This document shows, piece after piece, positions 17,218-26,355 of a stretch of DNA of 50,491 nucleotides. Source of the stretch: Bacteroidota bacterium (GTDB taxonomy: Bacteria > Bacteroidota > Bacteroidia > Bacteroidales > F082); NCBI GenBank assembly GCA_003232915.1, contig QIKE01000112.1:1-50491 (forward strand), read 5' to 3'. Every line of letters starts with the position of its first letter. The first letter of the stretch is position 1. A program made the position numbers and the translations under genes. The notes beneath the pieces are model-generated. The model worked only from the letters and a program-made list of their open reading frames with translations, ran no database searches and was not told the origin of the DNA.

Positions 17218-18042
17218 ATGATACTTTTTCCAAATGCGAAAATAAATCTTGGTCTGCGGATATTCGATAAACGTCTCGACGGCTATCACAATATTGAGAC
17301 GCTGATGTATCCCGTACCTTTTTGTTGCGACGTGATTGAGTTTGCCGAGCATGATGAGTTTCAAATTAAGGAGTACGGACGACATATTCCACATTCTGCC
17401 GGTAACAATTTGCTTGTGAAAGTATATAAACAATTGATTCGACAGTATTCCTTGCCTCTCTTATCTATTCATCTACTGAAAAATATTCCGGTGGGAGCAG
17501 GCCTTGGCGGAGGTTCGGCGGATGCTGTTTTTTTCTTAAAAACTCTAAATACACAATACAATTTGTGTATTTCGAGCAAAAAACTTATGGATATTGCACT
17601 AGGATTGGGAAGCGATTGTCCTTTTTTTATCTCCAATCAACCGGCAATAATACGGGGTAGGGGAGGGCTTCTGCAAACTGTTGAGCATTTTCTTAGCGGA
17701 TATCATCTTGTTGTTGTCGATGCCGGAGTTTCCATTTCTACGGCAGAGGCTTATACTCACTTGAAAAATGTAAATAATTCTATGGATGTTTCTCTTCAAG
17801 AAATTATCGGTATGCCACCCGATAGTTGGAAAAATTATTTATACAACGATTTTGAGTCTTTTGTTTTCGGGCATTATCCAAAACTTGCCTCGTTAAAAAA
17901 ACAGCTATATGATAAAGGTGCGTTTTTTGCTTCTTTAACAGGTAGCGGGTCGGTGGTGTACGGCCTGTTTGCCGAGAAACAAAAATTACCCTTGTCCGAA
18001 TCTTTTGAAAATGCTGTGGCTTGGACGGGAAGACTGAAATAA
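17218..18042 (+). CDS. ispE: 4-diphosphocytidyl-2-C-methyl-D-erythritol kinase
   Basis: GHMP-family kinase of the MEP isoprenoid pathway, which phosphorylates the 2-hydroxyl of CDP-methylerythritol. It has 274 residues, slightly short but complete. The N-terminal motif FPNAKINLGLRI plus DGYHNIETLM carries the catalytic lysine and substrate residues. The ATP loop is PVGAGLGGGSADA at 91-103, and the C-terminal GHMP motif is SLTGSGSVVYGLF. It stands alone after the tRNAs with its own -7 box. Confidence 0.95.
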   Translation: MILFPNAKINLGLRIFDKRLDGYHNIETLMYPVPFCCDVIEFAEHDEFQIKEYGRHIPHSAGNNLLVKVYKQLIRQYSLPLLSIHLLKNIPVGAGLGGGSADAVFFLKTLNTQYNLCISSKKLMDIALGLGSDCPFFISNQPAIIRGRGGLLQTVEHFLSGYHLVVVDAGVSISTAEAYTHLKNVNNSMDVSLQEIIGMPPDSWKNYLYNDFESFVFGHYPKLASLKKQLYDKGAFFASLTGSGSVVYGLFAEKQKLPLSESFENAVAWTGRLK

Positions 18043-18377
18043 TAGCTTTCTAAATTTTTCCGGATAGCAACTAACTTTGCTACGTGCCGTACTCCAATGT
18101 GATATTTTATTAATTTTACGGAATATTAAATAAATTTACAATCATATTTTTGCAACTAATTGAAATTTGCACTCTTAGCCTTTGTTGAAGGACATTTTAC
18201 TTTAATACATTTATGTGCAATTATACGTTTGGTATTTTCTCTTCAAGGATAATCTTTTTGTAAAAATTCAATACTCGAATTGTTTTTAGCTTTGTAAAAA
18301 AGTTCAGGAGTTTTTCATTGATCTATTTTAAATATCAAACACTGAACACTGAAAAACGATTTTTGATGTATTTATGA

Positions 18378-18624
18378 TCAAATAATTTTCAGGTAAACAA
18401 GTGTTTCTAACAACTCTTTTAAAATTACTTTCGTTTTATGAATGAAGTCTTTTTTTAGATTCGGCACTTTGTGCTTCTTTGTAATTCAAAGAAACTGATG
18501 TTCGGGAACGAATCCATTGATAAGATAAATGATTTCTTGCTTTTGAATTAGGCATTCATTTACAATTTCAATTATAAAAACTGAAAAATCAATCAATCGT
18601 TCTTCTAAATCAAATTTGTTCATA
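18378..18624 (-). pseudogene. Frameshifted four-helix bundle protein (23S IVS-type)
   Basis: Reverse-strand reading from ATG 18624 gives MNKFDLEERLIDFSVFIIEI. After a frame change it gives NYKEAQSAESKK, and after another DFIHKTKVILKELLETLVYLKII. This matches the order of the four-helix bundle proteins first found in 23S rRNA intervening sequences (RSG-SPALNYGEAQSAES, DFIHKL). At least two frame changes mean it cannot give a working product. Confidence 0.7.
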
Positions 18625-18820
18625 CTCAATCAACTTCTTAATTCATTATTCGTCATTAGTAAATCAATATTAGATATTCACTTTATTACTTTTTTTAATA
18701 GTCGACGTGAAGATAACTTACTGATAACAAACAAAAGCAGTATAATAAATTATTATTTCGGTATTTATAAACGAAAAGTTTCGTAAGTGTTTGTAGAAAA
18801 GCAAAACATAAAGAAAGTGC

Positions 18821-19483
18821 TTACAACTGCATTTGCGGAATATCGCCATTGACAATTATAGGAGCTTCGGTTTTTTCAACAATTTCTTCTACGCTCACGC
18901 CGGGAGCACGCTCAATGAGTTTAAATCCGGCAGGTGTAATGTCTACCACGGCAATGTCAGTAACGATGCGTTTTACACAGCTAACGCCTGTAAGCGGTAA
19001 ATTACACTCTTTCAATAACTTAGATTTACCTTTACGATCGGTGTGAGTCATTGCTACAATAATGTTTTTGGCGGAGGCTACCAAGTCCATTGCTCCCCCC
19101 ATACCTTTTATCATTTTGCCAGGAATTTTCCAGCTGGCGATGTCGCCGCGTTCGTTTACCTGAAAAGCACCGAGGACGGTAAGGTCGATATGACCTCCAC
19201 GAATCATCGCAAAGCTTGTGGCCGAATCGAAAAAGGCAGCACCTTTTACGTAGGTAACCGTTTGTTTTCCGGCGTTTATAAGGTCGGCATCCAATTCTTT
19301 TTTGATAGGGAAAGGGCCGATGCCAAGGAGCCCGTTTTCTGATTGCAGTACCACTTCTATTACTTTAGGGATAAAATTGGCCACAAGAGTCGGGATTCCA
19401 ATACCGAGATTTACGTAATAACCGTCTTTCAATTCTTTGGCTATTCGTTTTGCTATTTCGTTTTTATCTAATGACATAATCAT
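18821..19483 (-). CDS. 3-oxoacid CoA-transferase subunit B
   Basis: Beta subunit (220 residues) of a succinyl-CoA or acetyl-CoA:acetoacetate CoA-transferase, which moves CoA to or from acetoacetate. NLGIGIPTLVANF near residue 25 and SENGLLGIGP (catalytic glutamate E49) are diagnostic, followed by GGHIDLTVLGAFQV. The second Met (19477, MSLDKNEIAKR) is the family-like start. The A subunit lies 30 bases upstream. It lies in a leucine/branched-chain degradation cluster, whose end product is acetoacetate. Confidence 0.94.
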   Translation of the reverse strand: MIMSLDKNEIAKRIAKELKDGYYVNLGIGIPTLVANFIPKVIEVVLQSENGLLGIGPFPIKKELDADLINAGKQTVTYVKGAAFFDSATSFAMIRGGHIDLTVLGAFQVNERGDIASWKIPGKMIKGMGGAMDLVASAKNIIVAMTHTDRKGKSKLLKECNLPLTGVSCVKRIVTDIAVVDITPAGFKLIERAPGVSVEEIVEKTEAPIIVNGDIPQMQL

Positions 19484-19513
19484 TTTATTTTTAATAAGTT
19501 AATACCGAAAAGT

Positions 19514-20206
19514 TTAATCACTTGTCGTGGCAAATTCTATACGTTTTTCGTATTTCTCGCCTTGGAAAACTCGTTGGACAAAAATTCCTGGAGTATGAAT
19601 ACAATTGGGGTCGAGTTCGCCAGCAGGGACGAGTTCTTCAACTTCGGCAATGGTAATTTTTCCTGCCATAGCCATCATATTGTTAAAATTGTTTGCGGTA
19701 TGGCGATAGATTAAGTTTCCTGCAGTGTCGCCTTTCCAAGCTTTTACGATAGCAAAATCGGCGGTGAGTGCGGTTTCGAGCAAAAACATTTTGCCGTTGA
19801 ATTTACGGATTTCTTTTCCTTCGGCTATTTCGGTGCCGTATCCTGCCGGAACAAAGAATGCTGGAATACCTGCTCCGCCGGCTCTACAGCGTTCGGCTAA
19901 TGTTCCTTGCGGGTTCAGTTCCACTTCGAGTTCGCCCGAAAGTAGTTGACGTTCAAATTCGGCATTTTCGCCCACGTAGGACGAAATCATTTTTTTTATC
20001 TGATGGCGTTCGAGCAAAATTCCTAATCCGAAATCGTCAACGCCCGCATTGTTCGAAATGCAAGTAAGCCCTTTCACACCTAAATTGTGCATAGCTTGTA
20101 TGGCTTTTTCGGGAATACCGCACAAACCAAAGCCGCCGAGCATTAGTGTCATATTGTCTTCCAAGCCTCGTAAAGCTTCAAAGGCATCCATTACCGTTTT
20201 GTTCAT
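19514..20206 (-). CDS. 3-oxoacid CoA-transferase subunit A
   Basis: Alpha subunit (230 residues) paired with the B subunit downstream. Characteristic segments are [12 protein letters not shown] near residue 22, [15 protein letters not shown], and the CoA-binding region [12 protein letters not shown]. The pair fits the Sco/Ato type. It lies 33 bases downstream of the acyl-CoA dehydrogenase gene, so the three are probably one transcript. Confidence 0.94.
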   Translation of the reverse strand: MNKTVMDAFEALRGLEDNMTLMLGGFGLCGIPEKAIQAMHNLGVKGLTCISNNAGVDDFGLGILLERHQIKKMISSYVGENAEFERQLLSGELEVELNPQGTLAERCRAGGAGIPAFFVPAGYGTEIAEGKEIRKFNGKMFLLETALTADFAIVKAWKGDTAGNLIYRHTANNFNNMMAMAGKITIAEVEELVPAGELDPNCIHTPGIFVQRVFQGEKYEKRIEFATTSD

Positions 20207-20239
20207 AGTTTTATTTTTTTATATTTGATAAAATATTTA

Positions 20240-21385
20240 TTAGCAACCAATTTGCCGCGAAATAACCAATCGTTGTATTTCAGATGTTCCTTCGCCTATT
20301 TGCAACAGACGTTGATCGCGATAAAAGCGCTCAATGTCGTAATCTTTCATTAAGCCGTAACCGCCATGAATTTGTTGTGCCTCGAAAGCAACCTGATTGG
20401 CTATTTCCGAGCAATAAAGTTTCGACATGGCTGCTTCTTTAGAATAAGGTCTGCCATTGTTTTTTAGCCAGCAGGCTTTGTAGAGTATGTTTCGTGCAAG
20501 TTCGATTTTTAAAGCCATATCGGCTAACTTGAAAGAGTTAATTTGAAATTTTGAAATGGGTTTCCCGAATTGTTTGCGTTGTTTGGCATAAGCCAGTGCC
20601 ATTTCAAAAGCACCTTGTGCCAAACCAAGTCCCATTGCACCGATAGAAAGTCGTCCACCGTCGAGAGTGTGTAGCATAATATGTGATCCTTCACCGATTT
20701 TGCCAAGTAAATTTTCTTTCGGAACGCGGACATCATCAAAATATAGTTCCGAAGTATCCGAAGCACGCCACATCATTTTGCCATGCATTGGCACCTGTCT
20801 GAATCCGGACGTTCCGGCATGTACTAAAATGGCGGTAAAAAGTTTTTTGCCATTTTTTTCACCCGAAACAGCCTGAACGGTACAACCTTTCGAGATGTCG
20901 GAAGCACCGTTGGTAATAAAAATTTTCGAGCCGTTAATTACCCATTCGTCGCCTTCGACGATGGCGGTGGTTTTTGATCCCCGCGAATCGGAACCAGCGC
21001 CGGGCTCGGTAAGTCCGAAACTCCACAGCCCGTCTCCGGTGCATAGTTGCGGTAAGTACTTCATCTTTTGTTGTTCGGTGCCAAACTCAAATATAGGACT
21101 AATACCCAAAGAGTTGTGAGCCGCAAGGGTGGCGGCTTGCGAACCGTCAACACGGGCGAGTTCCTCAACGGCAATAATGTACGAAAGTGTGTCTAAACCC
21201 TGACCACCGTATTTTTCGGGAAGGTTCATCCCAAACAAACCGAGTTCGCCGATTTTTTTTGTCAACTCATACGAAAATTCTCCTTTTTCGTCCAACTCTT
21301 TGGCCAAAGGTTTTACTTCCCTTTCTGCAAATTCTCTAACAGTTTCTCTGATAAGCTGTTGCTCTTGTGATAAATCAAAATTCAT
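20240..21385 (-). CDS. Acyl-CoA dehydrogenase, short/branched-chain type
   Basis: FAD-dependent acyl-CoA dehydrogenase of 381 residues, full length. It shows the N-terminal helical domain, the FAD loop (LTEPGAGSDSRG), the RKQFGKPI stretch and C-terminal GEGTSEIQRL. Glutamate E365 in this last motif is the catalytic base of short- and medium-chain enzymes. Isovaleryl-CoA dehydrogenases have Ala or Gly there and use another glutamate. So despite the leucine-degradation neighbourhood, the residue points to a butyryl-CoA or 2-methyl-branched substrate. It heads the unit with the CoA-transferase genes. Confidence 0.93.
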   Translation of the reverse strand: MNFDLSQEQQLIRETVREFAEREVKPLAKELDEKGEFSYELTKKIGELGLFGMNLPEKYGGQGLDTLSYIIAVEELARVDGSQAATLAAHNSLGISPIFEFGTEQQKMKYLPQLCTGDGLWSFGLTEPGAGSDSRGSKTTAIVEGDEWVINGSKIFITNGASDISKGCTVQAVSGEKNGKKLFTAILVHAGTSGFRQVPMHGKMMWRASDTSELYFDDVRVPKENLLGKIGEGSHIMLHTLDGGRLSIGAMGLGLAQGAFEMALAYAKQRKQFGKPISKFQINSFKLADMALKIELARNILYKACWLKNNGRPYSKEAAMSKLYCSEIANQVAFEAQQIHGGYGLMKDYDIERFYRDQRLLQIGEGTSEIQRLVISRQIGC

Positions 21386-22269
21386 TGTCTTATTTTTTAT
21401 ACCGTAAAATTAATTTTTTTCTATTACCATAAATTCCCAAACTGATTTTTATCCTTATTTCAAAACAGCCATTCTCGTCCTCATCTGTTGCGAGGATGAC
21501 TAAATACTCTAAATAACTGCCTGTTATTAATGGTGATTGTTTGTTTTCGTTGCAAAAGATAAGAAACAGTATTTTATAATTATAACAAATTTTAAGTTAT
21601 AATATTGCTATTTCCTGTTTTGTCAATCCTGTTTTGTCGATTACTTCCTATAAGGAAGTACTTGACCGCAGCATTTGCTTTGCCAATTTTTTTTTTGCTA
21701 ACATATCTTTTTTTTGTTTTAAAGTTTGGTAAGTATGTTGTCTTCAACTTCCGTTGTATCTCTTATCCTGTGGATTTTGAATATATTTCATCAAATGTCT
21801 GATTATGGGTTTGTATTTTTCGGGATAGTTATTTTCGTCTAAGCTAATTTCGTGTATTTTGTCCTGCTAAAAAACACTCACGGCTTTTTTCAACTCGTTT
21901 TTATAATGTTTCTTTTTTATGGCTTCTACCTGAAGGATGATGCTGTCGTGTGTGAGGCTTTCATTAAAATCGGTTTTTACAGGCAATTCTTTGTTTGTGC
22001 TGTGCTTAAGATAGTGGTGTGCTTTATGGAGAATGGGTATATCTTGCGCAATATAATATATTGATAATCTATCATATAAATATTTTTTTGAAAAAATAAT
22101 CATCTTTGATAACCATTGCAATTAAAAGATATTTCACTTTTAAATAAAACCATATTCAGAAGGTGGAAATTAATCCAATAATTATGGGGAAAATTAAAAA
22201 ATATAATTCATTTCTGCTTTTTCAATAGAAAATTATATATCATAGCAAATCTGCAATCAGCTTGCGTAT
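21386..22269. other. Long intergenic region with a possible decayed reverse gene
   Basis: Over about 21690-22121 the reverse strand reads a protein-like sequence in one frame, broken by a TAG between NELKKAVSVF and QDKIHEISLDENNYPEKY. I do not recognise the family. Otherwise no features. Confidence 0.3.
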
Positions 22270-24258
22270 TTAAGGTATTACTAAATCTACCAACTGCAAA
22301 TCGGTATCCACCATATCTCCTTCTTTTACATTTACTTTTTCTATAATGGCATTTTGGGTGGCAACGATGTTGTTTTCCATTTTCATAGCTTCCACAACAA
22401 GTAAAACAGTTCCACGATGAACTTTGTTGCCGGCTTTAACATTGATTTTTATCACTTTACCGGGCATAGGCGCAAAGAGGTTGCCGTTACCGCTATCGCC
22501 TGTACCTTGTGTATATTCTTCGCCTTCAACAAGGATGTCGTTTCGTTTTAGCTGAAGTATCAGTCCGTCGAAGCTTACATAAGCCGTTCCTCTTTCGTCT
22601 TTTGAAACGGCTGCTTTATGGTAACGCTTGTCGATACGGAAATTAATTTCATGTTCGCTAATATTTTTCAAACAGGTTTCGTAAATCTTACCGGCAACTT
22701 CAAACCAAAATGTATTATTTTTTTTCCTGACAAGTTTCAGTTTCCAAATATTTTTTTCTATTGTCAACGAAATTTCCATTTGAAGACGCCAGTATCCGAT
22801 TTCTTCCCAAATGTTTCTTTTATTTTTTAAACTATTTAAATTCAAATCGTAAAGTGTGAATGCAATGGCGGCGTTTATAAAATTTTTGGGTTTGTGCATT
22901 GCTTCGATATCGCTAAGAATTTCGCCGGTATGGAGATCGCAAAATTTGGTGGAAAGTTTATTTTTGGCAAAAGCCTGATGTTGGAGTACAAACAATAAAT
23001 AGAGAATATTGGTTTTGATACCGTGGATAGTATAATTTTTTAAGGCAGCAACACTTTTATTGATGGCAATTTGGCGGTCGTAGCCCCAAACCACCTGTTT
23101 GCTAATCAAAGGGTCGAAAAAACTTTTTATTTCCACGGCTTTTTCTATGCCGGTGTCGATTCGGATGTTTTCGCCCGATGGTTCTTTATAGAGGGTTATC
23201 TTTCCGGGCGATGGTATAAAATTATTGGTGGGATCTTCGGCATAAATACGGCATTCAATGGCATGTCCGGTTTGCGACAGTTCTTCTTGTTTTAAACGTA
23301 ACGGATTTCCGGCGGCAACAAGAATTTGTTCTTCCACAAGATCAACACCTGTAACCATTTCTGTAACAGGGTGTTCGACTTGAATGCGAGTGTTCATTTC
23401 GAGAAAATAATAGTTCAGCTCATTGTCAACTAAAAATTCTATTGTTCCAGCGCTGTTGTACGCTACTTTGCGTGCAATGGACAGGGCATCGCCAGCCATT
23501 TTTTCGCGAATTTCGTTAGTAAGTGTTGGTGATGGCGATTCTTCGATTATTTTTTGATAGCGTCTTTGAATGGTGCATTCCCTTTCGAAAAGATGAACTA
23601 CCTTACCGAAATTATCGCCTAAAACTTGAAATTCAATGTGGCGCGGTTCTTCGATATATTTTTCGATATAAATGCTACCGTCGCAGAAATAGTTTTTGGC
23701 TTCGCGCGAGGTTGCTTCCAGAATTTCCTGCAAATTGTCATCTTCGTACACAATACGCATTCCTTTGCCACCACCCCCTGCCGCCGCTTTCACCAAAATA
23801 GGAAACGCTATCGTATGTGCTTTTTTTAAAAGCTGTTCGGGTGTGCCTGTTACTCCTTCGGTAATGGGTATGCCAAGTTTTGTAACAAAAGCACGGGCTT
23901 TTATTTTGTTGCCCATTAGCTTAATGGCTTCTACGTGTGGGCCTATAAAGGTTATTCGGGCTTTTTGACATATGGCAACAAATTGCGGATTTTCAGCCAA
24001 AAAACCATATCCCGGATGCAAAGCGTCGCAACCTGAATTTTGGGCTACTTTCATTATCTTTTCGATATTCAGATAAGTATCGCTCAATTCTTGTTTTCCA
24101 ATGCAGTAGGTTTCATCAGCGAGTTGAAGGTGTAGCGAGGCATCGTCCACTTCGGAGTAAATCGCTACGGTACTTATTCCAAGCTTTTTGGCCGATTTAA
24201 TGATTCGTACGGCTATTTCACCGCGATTGGCAATTAATATTTTTTTAAATATTTTCAT
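22270..24258 (-). CDS. Acyl-CoA carboxylase biotin carboxylase subunit with biotin carrier domain
   Basis: Alpha subunit (662 residues) of a biotin-dependent acyl-CoA carboxylase, most likely methylcrotonyl-CoA carboxylase by context. Residues 1-450 are the biotin carboxylase (ANRGEIAVRIIKSAKKLG, ATP-grasp loop AAAGGGGKGMRIV, EMNTRIQVEHPVTE). A linker or BT-like region follows. A biotinyl carrier domain ends the protein, with VEAMKMENN and the biotinylated lysine K626. It starts 1 base after the enoyl-CoA hydratase gene, so they are translationally close. Propionyl-CoA carboxylase is the main alternative. Confidence 0.92.
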   Translation of the reverse strand: MKIFKKILIANRGEIAVRIIKSAKKLGISTVAIYSEVDDASLHLQLADETYCIGKQELSDTYLNIEKIMKVAQNSGCDALHPGYGFLAENPQFVAICQKARITFIGPHVEAIKLMGNKIKARAFVTKLGIPITEGVTGTPEQLLKKAHTIAFPILVKAAAGGGGKGMRIVYEDDNLQEILEATSREAKNYFCDGSIYIEKYIEEPRHIEFQVLGDNFGKVVHLFERECTIQRRYQKIIEESPSPTLTNEIREKMAGDALSIARKVAYNSAGTIEFLVDNELNYYFLEMNTRIQVEHPVTEMVTGVDLVEEQILVAAGNPLRLKQEELSQTGHAIECRIYAEDPTNNFIPSPGKITLYKEPSGENIRIDTGIEKAVEIKSFFDPLISKQVVWGYDRQIAINKSVAALKNYTIHGIKTNILYLLFVLQHQAFAKNKLSTKFCDLHTGEILSDIEAMHKPKNFINAAIAFTLYDLNLNSLKNKRNIWEEIGYWRLQMEISLTIEKNIWKLKLVRKKNNTFWFEVAGKIYETCLKNISEHEINFRIDKRYHKAAVSKDERGTAYVSFDGLILQLKRNDILVEGEEYTQGTGDSGNGNLFAPMPGKVIKINVKAGNKVHRGTVLLVVEAMKMENNIVATQNAIIEKVNVKEGDMVDTDLQLVDLVIP

Positions 24259-24259
24259 T

Positions 24260-25084
24260 TCACATATTTATTATGTCATCCCTTAAGAATTTGTTTTTAT
24301 TTACCCACTTTGCTTTTCGTTTTTCCAGAAAGGCTGTCATTCCTTCCTGCCCCTCTTCGGTGGCACGCAATTCGGCAATCAATTGGGCTGTATAATCCGT
24401 TATATTTTGCAAATCGTTGTTTTTCATTATCTTACCAATAAGTTGTTTTGTTGCTTTTACCGCTTCGGGGGCAGCAGTTTTTAGCTCTGCTATTAAGGCT
24501 TCCACTTGTGCCTCTAATTCCTCCTGCGCTACAGCATGGTTAATAAGATGCCATTTTTCGGCTTCCTTTCCATTAAAACGTTTGCCGGTGAGCATCAATT
24601 CTTTGGCGCCGTATTCACCTATACGTCTCATCACAAAAGGGCAGATGGTGGAGGGCGAAATGCCGAGTTTTACTTCGCTAAAGGCAAAGCAAGTGTTTTC
24701 GGCGGCAACTACAATATCGCAAGCAGCCAGCAAACCGTTAGCACCGCCAAATGCCGAACCGTGTACTACAGCAATTGTGGGTAACGGACAATCGTAAACC
24801 GCTTTGAACAAAGCTGCCAACTTTTTACCGTCTTTTACATTTTCGTCGAAACCGAAACCGGCTATTTTTTTCATATAATTGAGGTCGGCGCCGGCACAAA
24901 ACGATTTTCCGTTACCTCGCAAAACAACACACCTCAACGAACTTTTGTTATCAATGTTACCAAAAATTTCAGTCAGTTCCGATATCATCACATCATTCAT
25001 AGCGTTGTGCACATTGGGTCGGTTGAGGATAACCGTCATTATATTCTCCCGTTTGCCAATTAATAAGGTGTCGTATGTTTTCAT
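24260..25084 (-). CDS. Enoyl-CoA hydratase/isomerase family protein (probable methylglutaconyl-CoA hydratase)
   Basis: Crotonase-fold enzyme of 274 residues. The CoA-binding segment is LNRPNVHNAMND. Oxyanion-hole regions are FCAGADLNYMKK and VVHGSAFGGANGL, and FSEVKLGISPSTI carries the catalytic glutamate. Its place between the two carboxylase subunit genes suggests the 3-methylglutaconyl-CoA hydratase step of leucine breakdown. The substrate is inferred from context, not from residues. The degenerate AAA gene ends 2 bases before its start. Confidence 0.88.
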   Translation of the reverse strand: MKTYDTLLIGKRENIMTVILNRPNVHNAMNDVMISELTEIFGNIDNKSSLRCVVLRGNGKSFCAGADLNYMKKIAGFGFDENVKDGKKLAALFKAVYDCPLPTIAVVHGSAFGGANGLLAACDIVVAAENTCFAFSEVKLGISPSTICPFVMRRIGEYGAKELMLTGKRFNGKEAEKWHLINHAVAQEELEAQVEALIAELKTAAPEAVKATKQLIGKIMKNNDLQNITDYTAQLIAELRATEEGQEGMTAFLEKRKAKWVNKNKFLRDDIINM

Positions 25085-25086
25085 TT

Positions 25087-26268
25087 TTATAAATTAAGTG
25101 CCAAAATCACATTTTTTTCCTTCGAAAACTCTTTGGAGACCATATAAAACTCATTTAATTTTAAAGGGTTCGAAAGTCTTTCTGTCTTTTGCAAATGCTG
25201 TTTTATGGCTTTGGTTTTTGCCTCTATACCAATGCCCTTTTCACGTATGATAAAGTTTATTTCAGAGCCATTGCAGTTTTGGTAATAATTAATTTTTCCG
25301 TAAGATTTTAGATTGTTGTAAATGGCATTTTCAAACAGATTTCTCTCATCAACCATTGCAAACTTATTGACAATGCCTGTGTCGCAGATATATACTTTAC
25401 TTGCACCCGAAACATCTTTATCAATATTCCCAGAATATGATTTTAGGTTAGAATTAAAATATGGATGTTCGAGAAAATAGAGGTGGGAATAGACTGTGGG
25501 TCGCGACAGAATTAGTACGGATGCGAGTTTTGAGATATTCAGGTTTGAATCTGTCTGCTTCAAAAGCAGTAGTGTCAAATCTCTGAAACCCTTTATCTGT
25601 TTGAAGCCGGTAAGGCATTTTACATTTTTTTCAAAATAGGAGATAAAAATTTCCGTTAAAAGCCACTGTTTATCCTTTTTCGATTCTGCCAGCACCACCA
25701 GCGGAAACCTACCGTATTCGAGATATTTATCATGATAGGTTTTGTATTTTTCAAAGACATTTTTAATTTTCCGTTTTGATTTCTTTTCCAACAAATCTTC
25801 AAATGACAATTCAACACTTTTAAAAACCATTAATTCTTTAAAATTGAGAGGAAAAGGCACAACAACAAACTTCCACCCCGCAAGACTTTTGGGAAAAATG
25901 CTTTTCAAATAAAAACTACTTGAACTGTTTACCATAAATTTTACACCATAATGGTAGCATAGATACTTCGTAGTCTTTACCACACTCGGTATTTGTTGTA
26001 CTTTGTCAATGATATATGCTTTTGTATTTTTAGATATCCCGAATGGCAACAGGGTGTTCCAGAAATTATTATAATCAATTTCATCAAAAATCAATTGTTC
26101 AGACGCACTTTCCATGTCGAGAAACACTTTGTTATCATCGTCTAACTTGTTGGATATTTGCTGCATAAGGGATGTTTTTCTGACACGGCGTATAGCTGTT
26201 GTAGTGATAATTTGTTTGTGTCCGAACAAATCCTTTATAGTATCATATTTCTTTCTTTTAAATATCAT
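25087..26268 (-). CDS. AAA/DUF4143 protein with degenerate ATPase motifs
   Basis: A 393-residue protein of the AAA_14 plus DUF4143 type. The usual P-loop (GIRRVGKTT-like) reads AIRRVRKTSL: both key glycines are lost. The Walker B LDEIQ reads IDKVQ, losing the glutamate. SSSFYL, SLAGWKF and FPLNFKELMVF keep the family order. The C-terminal nuclease-like site reads SEINFIIREKGIGIEAKTKA, with D changed to N. The frame is open throughout, so it is a recently decayed or repurposed gene. It sits inside the carboxylase operon, 2 bases ahead of the hydratase and 87 after the carboxyltransferase, and is probably an insertion. Confidence 0.82.
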   Translation of the reverse strand: MIFKRKKYDTIKDLFGHKQIITTTAIRRVRKTSLMQQISNKLDDDNKVFLDMESASEQLIFDEIDYNNFWNTLLPFGISKNTKAYIIDKVQQIPSVVKTTKYLCYHYGVKFMVNSSSSFYLKSIFPKSLAGWKFVVVPFPLNFKELMVFKSVELSFEDLLEKKSKRKIKNVFEKYKTYHDKYLEYGRFPLVVLAESKKDKQWLLTEIFISYFEKNVKCLTGFKQIKGFRDLTLLLLKQTDSNLNISKLASVLILSRPTVYSHLYFLEHPYFNSNLKSYSGNIDKDVSGASKVYICDTGIVNKFAMVDERNLFENAIYNNLKSYGKINYYQNCNGSEINFIIREKGIGIEAKTKAIKQHLQKTERLSNPLKLNEFYMVSKEFSKEKNVILALNL

Positions 26269-26355
26269 TTATAATCAAGCTGTTATGTTTTCATTTTACA
26301 ATTTATATATAGCACTGTAAAATAGCAATTGATGAATCTGTATAAAGTTGTTTCG

